45,018 bases of DNA, taken from the NCBI RefSeq assembly GCF_002086275.1, contig NZ_MVHT01000054.1:1-45018 (forward strand). The letters are read 5' to 3'. This DNA comes from Mycobacterium intermedium (GTDB lineage Bacteria; Actinomycetota; Actinomycetes; Mycobacteriales; Mycobacteriaceae). This document shows positions 38,796-45,018 of this stretch, one piece after another (position 1 is the stretch's first letter; each line of letters starts with the position of its first letter). Under the pieces are notes generated by a model. That model saw only the letters and a program-made list of their open reading frames with translations. It did not search any database and was not told where the DNA came from. A program made the position numbers and the translations under genes.

Positions 38796-40130
38796 CTACG
38801 ACGCGGGCTCCTGCTGGGCAGGTTCGTAGTAGGAGGAACCCTGATGCGGCACCTCCAGCGGCCCTTCCCGGCGAGCGGTCGCGATTGCGCTGCTCAGCAG
38901 CGGAGCGAGCCCGGCGAACGAACCCATGTCCAGCAACATCAGCGTCAGCAGCCGATTGTGCACGTACGCGATCGAGCTGCCGGTGTCCGGATCGGCCCAG
39001 CCGAGAGTGCCGCCGAGACCGATGTGACCGTACCCGGGCAGCAGTCCCGGCACCGGTGACGACTGGTAGCCCTGGTGGTAGGTGAACGGGATCCCCAGGT
39101 TCAGGTCGGGGGTGAGGTCGGGTTCTCCCTTCAGCTCGCGCACCAGATCCGACGACAGCAGCCGCGTTCCCTCGATGGAGCCGTCGTTGGCGATGGCGCC
39201 GTACAGTTTGGCCAGGCCGCGTGCGGTCACGACGCCGTTCACGGCCGGAACCTCGCCGTCGAGGAACGGCATATCCCCCTGCAGCATCGACATGATGCCG
39301 GGGAAATACATGGATGCCAACAGGCCGGTGGAAGTCAACCCGATCACTTTTGGTGCCACGAAGTCCAGCAGCGGGGTTGGGATATTCGCTTGCGGCATAA
39401 GCGTTTGCGCCGCCGTGGTGGGCGCGTCACCCGGCGGGCGCCCCAAGTGCAGGCCGTCGGTGTCCAGCGGCTGTGCGAGCTCTTCGCGGAACAGCTGCCG
39501 CATGCCTTTGCCGGTGACCGCCCGGGCCAACCCCGACAGCAGCCAGCCGTACGTGATGGCGTGGTAGGCGGTCTTCCCGTGCGAACTGTCCAGCGGCAGC
39601 TGGGCCAACCGTTCTTCCATCTGAAGGTGGTCCAGCACATTGTTCTTCCGCACTCCCTTGAGGTGCGATAGCCCACTGCGGTGCCGCAACACGTCGCTGA
39701 TGGTGATCTTGGATTTGCCGCTGGCGCCGAATTCAGGCCAATAGTCGGCGACAGGTGCGTCGTAGGACAGCAACCCCCGATCCACCAGTCGATGGATTAC
39801 GGTCGCGGCCAGTCCTTTGGTCGCGGAAAAAACCATGGCACCGGTGTCTGCGGTCCAGGGCACCTTGCCGCGTCGGTCCGCATAACCGGTCCAGACGTCG
39901 ACGACCTGCACGCCGTCGATGTAGACCGACAGCGCGCCACCGCCCAACTTGCGGGTGGGGAACAACGCGACGAGCGCGCGGACCACATTCGCGAAGCGTG
40001 AATCGCAGGCACCCTGCGCGCCGGACGGCAGGCCGTTATCGGGAGTGAGGACAGACGCTTTCGCCATACCGTGCATGATTGCAGGCCGGGGTGCGCCCAG
40101 CCTAGAAGAACCCGCAATTTCTACATCCAA
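38796..40130 (-). CDS. lipD: LipD, beta-lactamase-fold lipase/esterase
   Basis: The product has up to 444 residues from TTG 40130; ATG 40076 or 40067 (MAKASVLTPDNGLP) could be the true start, since the first residues look unlike a conserved N-terminus. It is a serine hydrolase with a class C beta-lactamase fold: catalytic SATK (AMVFSATKGLAATVIHRLVD), a Tyr motif (YAYHAITYGWLLSGLARAVT, YGW region), and a late GHIGLGGTLGWADP loop. M. tuberculosis LipD (Rv1923, about 446 residues) is a lipase of this type. The start overlaps the stop of the preceding lipoprotein gene, so they form a two-gene unit of similar enzymes. Confidence 0.85.
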   Translation of the reverse strand: MDVEIAGSSRLGAPRPAIMHGMAKASVLTPDNGLPSGAQGACDSRFANVVRALVALFPTRKLGGGALSVYIDGVQVVDVWTGYADRRGKVPWTADTGAMVFSATKGLAATVIHRLVDRGLLSYDAPVADYWPEFGASGKSKITISDVLRHRSGLSHLKGVRKNNVLDHLQMEERLAQLPLDSSHGKTAYHAITYGWLLSGLARAVTGKGMRQLFREELAQPLDTDGLHLGRPPGDAPTTAAQTLMPQANIPTPLLDFVAPKVIGLTSTGLLASMYFPGIMSMLQGDMPFLDGEVPAVNGVVTARGLAKLYGAIANDGSIEGTRLLSSDLVRELKGEPDLTPDLNLGIPFTYHQGYQSSPVPGLLPGYGHIGLGGTLGWADPDTGSSIAYVHNRLLTLMLLDMGSFAGLAPLLSSAIATARREGPLEVPHQGSSYYEPAQQEPAS

Positions 40131-41221
40131 AGGCGCCCGATCGCCTCGGTCATGGCTTCGGGATCCTGTTTGTCGGCGTTGCAGCTGACGGCCACCGAGG
40201 TGCGCCGGTCGCCGCTGACTCGAAAGTCGCTGACGAAGCCGGCCCAGGAGCCGTCGTGCTCGAGCATGCCGTTGGCGAGCACGAAGATCCCCGCGCCATA
40301 GCGGTCGCTGCCACCGGGTTCGGTTTCGACCGCGCCCGCGAGCTGCGCGTCGAGCAGCTGCGGTCCGCCCACATTGCCGGTCCGGTAGTTGTCGCCCCAG
40401 CGCACCAGCTGCGAGGGGGTGGTTTGGATGCCACCGTCACCGACCTGTTCCCACGCGGAATTGGCCAGCTCATACTCGCGTTCGCTGCCGCCTGTCGTAT
40501 ATGACATGGCCTTGTTGGGAATTCGTCCGACGGGGTCCAGCACCATGCCCAGGCCGAGCGGCTGGAAGATCTGTGCCGCCAAATAGTCCGCCAGCGGCTG
40601 GGCGGCAACCCGGTGGACGATCTCGCCGAGCAGCAGGTAGTTGGAGTTCGAGTACTCGTAGCGTGACCCGGGCTTGAAGGCCAGCTCCGGTACGTCTGCC
40701 ACAGCTTGTAGCGCTTGTGTTTGGGTGGTTGCGTCGCCGAGCTGGAAGCCCTTCTCTTGCAGCAAGCCGGTGTAATCGGGAATGCCGCTGGTTTGGTGCA
40801 TCAGCTGCCCCACACTGACTCTGGTGGCCCACGGGGGCAGATCGGACACATATTGGGACACCGCGTCGTCCAGCGTCAGCTTCCCCGCCTGAACCATCAG
40901 CAGTATCGCGGTGGCAGTGAATTGCTTGGACACCGAGGCGATGTCGAACACCGTGTCGCTGGTGATCTTCTCGCCGGTACCCAGATTTTGGACGCCGCGA
41001 ACCCCCGTCCACACGACCTTGCCCTCGACACCTACCGCGGCCGAACATCCCGGTTCATCGGCTTTGATCGCGTCGTCGAGAACGGCTTGGCTGCTGCGGG
41101 CTTTCTCGGTAGCGGTTGCGGTCGTGGTTGGGGTGGTGGCGACTGTTGATGAGGGGTGGCCGCCACAGGCAACGAGCACCGCCGAGACCGCCATAATGGT
41201 GAGCTTGCCCAAGCGCGGCAC
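40121..41221 (-). CDS. Beta-lactamase-family serine hydrolase lipoprotein, Rv1922 homologue
   Basis: This 366-residue exported protein has a signal peptide MPRLGKLTIMAVSAVLVACG with lipobox LVAC, so it is anchored on the outer face of the membrane. A Thr/Ser-rich linker follows. The beta-lactamase/D-Ala-peptidase fold has catalytic SVSK (FDIASVSKQFTATAILLMVQ), YSN (YEYSNSNYLLLGEIVHRVAA) and HDGSWAGF near the third motif position. Rv1922 is about 371 residues. It may be an esterase or a peptidase acting in the cell envelope. Downstream it overlaps lipD. Confidence 0.87.
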   Translation of the reverse strand: MPRLGKLTIMAVSAVLVACGGHPSSTVATTPTTTATATEKARSSQAVLDDAIKADEPGCSAAVGVEGKVVWTGVRGVQNLGTGEKITSDTVFDIASVSKQFTATAILLMVQAGKLTLDDAVSQYVSDLPPWATRVSVGQLMHQTSGIPDYTGLLQEKGFQLGDATTQTQALQAVADVPELAFKPGSRYEYSNSNYLLLGEIVHRVAAQPLADYLAAQIFQPLGLGMVLDPVGRIPNKAMSYTTGGSEREYELANSAWEQVGDGGIQTTPSQLVRWGDNYRTGNVGGPQLLDAQLAGAVETEPGGSDRYGAGIFVLANGMLEHDGSWAGFVSDFRVSGDRRTSVAVSCNADKQDPEAMTEAIGRLWM

Positions 41222-41254
41222 GGCTGGCAGCGTAGCCGGTCACCCGGCGAAACC

Positions 41255-42877
41255 TTAGCGGCGTCCTTGCAGAATTGCCTCGATGTTTCGTTCGGCGAGC
41301 GCGGTAACGGTCATAAACGGGTTGCAGCCAAGATAGCCGGGGAGCAACGACGCGTCATTTACGTAGAGGTTGTCATAATTATCGACGCGCCCGAAGTTGT
41401 CGGTGGCGATACCCCGCACGACGCCCCCCAACGGATGGACCGTGTAGGGCTCGAACACATTTCCGTTGAAGATGTCGCTGCGGTAATCAACGTCGTTGGC
41501 GTGGACTATTTTGTCGAAAACCGCTTGCGCTCTTTGGGTTAAGTGGTCGCTATAGGCTTGCGGCCAGTCGATGGTGATCGCGTCGGAGTGGCGATCGTAG
41601 GTTATGGTCGCACGGTCGCCAGTCTTGACCATGGCGTAGTAACCCAGCGTGAAAGTCTCCACCGGCAGTGGAATCGAGAACACGCTGGCGTAGATCGGGT
41701 TGTCCGGGTCGTCACGGCCGTCGATGTTGATCATGCCGAGCAGAGACTGCTCGGTGCCGGTCGGATCGCTTTCCTTGACCGTGTGGGTGACCATGACGTC
41801 GCCGTTGTTGCCGTATCCGTGCCCGATCTCTGCGCTCAGGTTGGGCAGCGTCCCGGTCTCGCGGGCCCGCAGCAGCAGCTTGTTGGTGCCCAGGACTCCC
41901 GCGCTGAGGAACAATTGCTTGCACCCGAATTCGTGGCGCGCGATCTCCTTGCCCCACCGGTCGATTTCGCGGGCGGACACGACGTACTCACCGGAGCGCT
42001 CGCGCCGGATCTCCGTTACTTCCGTGAGAGCCTGCAGGGTGACTTTTTGGGTGGCCAACGCGGCCGCGATGTAGGTCTGGTCGACGCTGCCGAAGCGGCC
42101 GTAGTTGTTTCCGTACTGCTGCTCAAGGTTCAACGCGGAGCGTGGAACCTCGTGCGCTTCTTCCTTTCTCAGGTAATCAAAGGAGTACGCGCTGCCGTTG
42201 TAGTCGACGTCATATCCGGCCGCTGCCGCATATTGTCGGCCCACCCGCGCATACTGGAATACCGGTGTTTGCTCGAACCATTCCATGTCGCGGTAGTTGA
42301 TGCGAAGGGCATTGGCGGCTCGCTGGATGTAGGTGCGTACGAACTCGGACGGGTCGATGTCGGGGAAGGCGGCGCGAAGTTGGGCCGGGGTCGGAATGGC
42401 GGCAATGGCGGCGTTGATCATCGACCCGCCGCCGACCGCGATACCGCGGAACACGGTGTGTGCCCCCAGGGCGACCTTGTCGCATATCCCGGCCTGGACC
42501 GGCTGGGGCGAGGGCACGCGCTCGGCTACCGCATCGATCGAAACCCCCTCATAGGAAGGGACCAGACTCGGTGGGTGTGGGGTGAACCAGCCCGCACGTG
42601 TGTCGGGCGGCAACATCCTCGAGAATCGTTTGTTGTCGTTGTCGGGGGTGTCCCACAGCCTGCCCTTCTCGATGATCAGCGTCTGCACACCGGCCTGACC
42701 GAGCCGCAGCGCTGACACCCCTCCGCCGTAGCCACTACCGATCACGATGGCTTGGTAGTGGCGGCGAAGCGCCGCGGGGTTCCGGTTGGATCCGCACCCG
42801 ACAATGCCCGCGCCGACGGTGCCCGCCGCGGCCGCGAGGCCCGCGCGCAACAGCTGTCTGCGCGAAATGGGTGTCAT
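41255..42877 (-). CDS. Exported GMC oxidoreductase, class I cholesterol-oxidase-like
   Basis: The product is 540 residues from ATG 42877, overlapping the AlkB stop. A twin-arginine signal (SRRQLLRAGLAAAAGTVGAG) and lipobox IVGC (Cys28) predict export by Tat and lipid anchoring. The FAD site GSGYGGGVSALRL is at about 47-59. The rest follows Streptomyces/Brevibacterium cholesterol oxidase: GGGSMINAAIAA, FLSAGVLGTNKLLLRARETG, the catalytic His region VHPLGGVVRG and the catalytic Asn region CNPFMTVTALAERN. It probably oxidises a sterol or alkanol with O2, releasing peroxide outside the cytoplasm. It differs from M. tuberculosis ChoD, which I recall as longer and without this signal. Confidence 0.85.
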   Translation of the reverse strand: MTPISRRQLLRAGLAAAAGTVGAGIVGCGSNRNPAALRRHYQAIVIGSGYGGGVSALRLGQAGVQTLIIEKGRLWDTPDNDNKRFSRMLPPDTRAGWFTPHPPSLVPSYEGVSIDAVAERVPSPQPVQAGICDKVALGAHTVFRGIAVGGGSMINAAIAAIPTPAQLRAAFPDIDPSEFVRTYIQRAANALRINYRDMEWFEQTPVFQYARVGRQYAAAAGYDVDYNGSAYSFDYLRKEEAHEVPRSALNLEQQYGNNYGRFGSVDQTYIAAALATQKVTLQALTEVTEIRRERSGEYVVSAREIDRWGKEIARHEFGCKQLFLSAGVLGTNKLLLRARETGTLPNLSAEIGHGYGNNGDVMVTHTVKESDPTGTEQSLLGMINIDGRDDPDNPIYASVFSIPLPVETFTLGYYAMVKTGDRATITYDRHSDAITIDWPQAYSDHLTQRAQAVFDKIVHANDVDYRSDIFNGNVFEPYTVHPLGGVVRGIATDNFGRVDNYDNLYVNDASLLPGYLGCNPFMTVTALAERNIEAILQGRR

Positions 42878-44115
42878 TGCACCAGCGGCTCCGGCGGATA
42901 CCGTGCCAACAACTGCTTGCGATGCCGGGGGCAAACCGCCGCCAACCGGACGTCACCGCCGTAGTGCTCGACCACTCGTCGGTCCATCAGACGCCGCCAC
43001 CAGGGCGGGATCCAGGCGGTCACGATCATGCCGGCGTACCCGGAAGGCAGCAGCGGCGCTTCGTGGGCATGGTGGAGTGCCTGATATCTGCGCAGCGGGT
43101 TGGCGTGGTGGTCCGAATGCCGTTGCAGGTGATACAGAAAGACACTCGAGACGATCGTGTCGCTGTTCCAGCTGTGGGCGCGCGACACGGGCTCGTAGCG
43201 GACGTCGGACACCCGCTGGCGCCGCAGCCCGTAGTGCTCCAGGTAGTTGACGGTCTCCAGCAGGCAAATTCCGACTGCCGCCTGGCCGATCAGCCACGGC
43301 AGCACGACTACGCCAAACCAGCATGCGAGCACAGCAAACAGCGCGACGCTGAGCAGCCAGGCGTTCAGAATGTTATTGCCCAGCGAGTACGGGCGCTGAT
43401 TCTTGCGCGCCAACCGTCGCGCTTCGAGGGCCCACGCCGACCGGAGGCCACCCACTACCGAGCGTGGGATGAAGCGGTAGACGCTCTCCCCCAAGCGCGC
43501 GCTGGCCGGGTCCTCCGGCGTGGCGACCCGGACGTGGTGTCCACGGTTGTGCTCGACGTGGAAATGGCCGTAGCAGGTCTGGGCCAGCGCTATCTTGCTC
43601 AGCCTTCGGTGGTTCGCCGTGCTTTTGTGTCCCAGGTCGTGTGCGGCGTTGATGGCACACCCGCCGACTATTCCGACGGTCACCATCAATCCCACCTTGT
43701 CGACGATGGTCATGGTGAGCCAACCGCCGCCGGCCCAGAGCCAGCATGCGAACAGCAGAGAGAGATATTGCGCTGGCAGATACAAATAGGTGGCCCACCG
43801 GTAGATGGGGTCTTGCTCCAACTGAGCCAGTGCGCTGTCGGGCGGGTTGCTGCTATCCCCTCCGACAGCGTGGTCGAGCAAGGGAACGAACCCGAATGCC
43901 AGCACCGTGCCGATCCACCAGAAAGCCTCGTAGCCGATAAACCACACGCACAGCCACGAAAGTCCCACCAGACCGGGAACTACCGCACCCAACAGCCACA
44001 GGTATTTCTTGCTGTCCCGCCAAACTGGCACCGTTGCGTTCGCCTGCGAATATCCGTGTTGAGCGTATGGCGCAATCGACTCGGTTGACCCCAAAACGAC
44101 GCCTTTCTGCCGCAA
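42874..44115 (-). CDS. AlkB-type membrane alkane/fatty-acid hydroxylase
   Basis: The product has up to 413 residues; both 44115 and 44094 are TTG starts, and 44094 has an AAAGGC Shine-Dalgarno. It is an integral membrane di-iron hydroxylase. The His boxes are AHDLGHKS, YGHFHVEHNRGHHVRVATPE and LYHLQRHSDHHANPLRRYQ, plus NYLEHYGLRR, as in AlkB. Several hydrophobic segments precede and lie between them (KKYLWLLGAVVPGLVGLSWL). It needs rubredoxin and a reductase; none is encoded nearby. It is followed with overlap by an exported GMC oxidase, so a hydroxylate-then-oxidise pair is likely. It resembles but is distinct from Rv3252c AlkB as I recall it. Confidence 0.88.
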   Translation of the reverse strand: MRQKGVVLGSTESIAPYAQHGYSQANATVPVWRDSKKYLWLLGAVVPGLVGLSWLCVWFIGYEAFWWIGTVLAFGFVPLLDHAVGGDSSNPPDSALAQLEQDPIYRWATYLYLPAQYLSLLFACWLWAGGGWLTMTIVDKVGLMVTVGIVGGCAINAAHDLGHKSTANHRRLSKIALAQTCYGHFHVEHNRGHHVRVATPEDPASARLGESVYRFIPRSVVGGLRSAWALEARRLARKNQRPYSLGNNILNAWLLSVALFAVLACWFGVVVLPWLIGQAAVGICLLETVNYLEHYGLRRQRVSDVRYEPVSRAHSWNSDTIVSSVFLYHLQRHSDHHANPLRRYQALHHAHEAPLLPSGYAGMIVTAWIPPWWRRLMDRRVVEHYGGDVRLAAVCPRHRKQLLARYPPEPLVQ

Positions 44116-44432
44116 CGAACGCAGGGATAACGCGGCGATACTAGAACATCACAGCGAATAAAGCAGAGGCATGTGACGAAACCGTGCTGTAAGTACAGCG
44201 AAAGTAAGCGCCAGACGGTGGATATCAAACCCGCATATGCCTGTGTCCTGCAGGGGAAGTCCACATACTTTACACAACAGACTCATCGAGGGGGAGCTTT
44301 CATCACCTTGTCGAGAGTTTCGGCATTAATAGTGCGGCGCATAACGGTTTTGTTACGAGTTTCCGGTACCGGTGCGGTGCGGGCTATAACATCTGGACAT
44401 TCTCTCGCCGATTTGGAAAGCGGGTTGCATGC
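44116..44432. other. Intergenic region upstream of alkB-like and PE_PGRS genes
   Basis: No gene is supported in these 317 bases. TATAAC at 44385-44390 is a plausible -10 box for the PE_PGRS gene, giving a leader of about 35-40 bases. The side facing the alkB-like gene is AT-richer (GATACTAGAAC around 44136-44147), which suggests a second, divergent promoter. No strong repeat was seen. Confidence 0.45.
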
Positions 44433-45018
44433 ATGTCCTTTCTGGTTACGGCTCCGGAAGCGCTCGTTGCGGCGGCCACAGACTTGGCCGGTATCGGTTC
44501 GGCGGTGAACACGGCCAACGGCGCGGCGGCGGCGCAGACGTCGGCGTTGGTAGCCGCGGGCGCTGACGAGGTGTCGGCGGCTATCGCAGCGTTCTTCTCC
44601 GCCCATGGTCAGGCCTATCAGGTGATCGGCACACAAGCAGCAAACTTTCACAACCAGTTCGTGCAGGCCCTGACCGCTGGTGCGCAGGCGTACGCCAGCG
44701 CTGAGGCAGCGAATACTCCGGCTCTCACCGACAACCCGGTGCAGTTTGTGCAGCAGGAAGTCCTTCGGCTGATCAACACACCCAGCCTGCTCCTGACCGG
44801 GCGCCCCATCATCGGCAACGGTGCCAACGGCGCCCCGGGCACCGGACAGGACGGGGCTCCCGGTGGATGGCTGATCGGCAACGGCGGGAATGGTGGGTCC
44901 GGTGCCCGGGGACAAAACGGCGGCGCCGGCGGAGCGGCCGGGCTTATTGGCACCGGGGGCGCGGGCGGGGCCGGCGGGCTCTCCGAAGGGGGTAATGCGG
45001 GCAACGGTGCCAGTTTGG
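44433..45018 (+). CDS. PE_PGRS family protein, incomplete at window end
   Basis: The frame opens at ATG 44433 (MSFLVTAPEALVAAATDLAG) and is still open at the window end (195 codons). A PE domain fills about residues 1-95, including the ESX-type YASAEAAN sequence. The linker is typical (NPVQFVQQEVLRLINTPSLL, then LTGRPIIGNGANG). After it the Gly-Ala-Asn repeat region starts (GGNGGSGARGQNGGAGGAAG). PE_PGRS proteins are surface or secreted through ESX-5 in slow-growing mycobacteria. Which member it is cannot be told from the 5' part. Confidence 0.95.
   Translation, partial: MSFLVTAPEALVAAATDLAGIGSAVNTANGAAAAQTSALVAAGADEVSAAIAAFFSAHGQAYQVIGTQAANFHNQFVQALTAGAQAYASAEAANTPALTDNPVQFVQQEVLRLINTPSLLLTGRPIIGNGANGAPGTGQDGAPGGWLIGNGGNGGSGARGQNGGAGGAAGLIGTGGAGGAGGLSEGGNAGNGASL

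Noticed and set aside
1..45018. tRNA, rRNA or CRISPR arrays
   Set aside because: No tRNA-like cloverleaf, rRNA stretch or regularly spaced repeat was seen; the prophage does not use a tRNA attachment site.

Overview
The window is from a slow-growing Mycobacterium close to the M. tuberculosis/M. kansasii/M. marinum group. The evidence is high GC, GTG/TTG starts, ATGA-overlapping operons, an mce operon, a PE_PGRS gene, a 13E12-family gene and a long block syntenic with M. tuberculosis Rv1922-Rv1941 and Rv1963c-Rv1968. Identities come from recalled family knowledge and gene order; no database search was possible, so the species cannot be named.

Layout. (1) 1-5055, minus strand: the start of an mce3-type lipid import operon (yrbE3A, yrbE3B, mce3A, mce3B, 5' part of mce3C). 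It is cut at about position 75-81 by a junction with an oppositely oriented MCE gene fragment. (2) 5306-10096: a P450 plus NTF2-like pair on the minus strand, a GAF-LuxR regulator, an epoxide-hydrolase-like protein and mce3R, the double-TetR repressor. (3) 10097-20929: a 13E12 (DUF222/HNH) gene split in frame by a ~9.3 kb phiRv1-like prophage or satellite (about 10331-19628). The element carries a serine integrase, a small-gene early operon with a primase/helicase-like ATPase, an HK97-type capsid, a small terminase, two small proteins with a shared C-terminal motif, and a minus-strand cargo arm with a candidate toxin-antitoxin pair. (4) 20973-31499: the Rv1941-Rv1936 homologues (SDR, ribA1, flavin reductase, ephB, a ferredoxin-reductase/monooxygenase fusion, a luciferase-like monooxygenase) on the minus strand, facing echA13-fadE17-fadE18. 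(5) 31521-41221: tpx, two DJ-1/PfpI proteins, an NTF2-like protein, an SDR, DUF2071, fadD31, a small membrane protein, lipD and a serine-hydrolase lipoprotein. (6) 41255-44115: an AlkB-type hydroxylase overlapping a Tat-exported cholesterol-oxidase-like GMC enzyme. (7) 44433 to the end: the 5' part of a PE_PGRS gene.

How it fits together. In M. tuberculosis Mce3R is known to repress mce3 and the divergent Rv1933c-1935c/Rv1936-1941 lipid genes. In this window the repressor and all three target promoters are present, and a common sequence (core GTATCTTG) lies in front of each: 5213-5233, 8431-8442 and 28084-28100. The non-prophage part therefore reads as one regulon for uptake and oxidation of a sterol- or lipid-like substrate, followed by other oxidases. 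The satellite sits inside this region and can be removed on paper to restore the 13E12 frame exactly.
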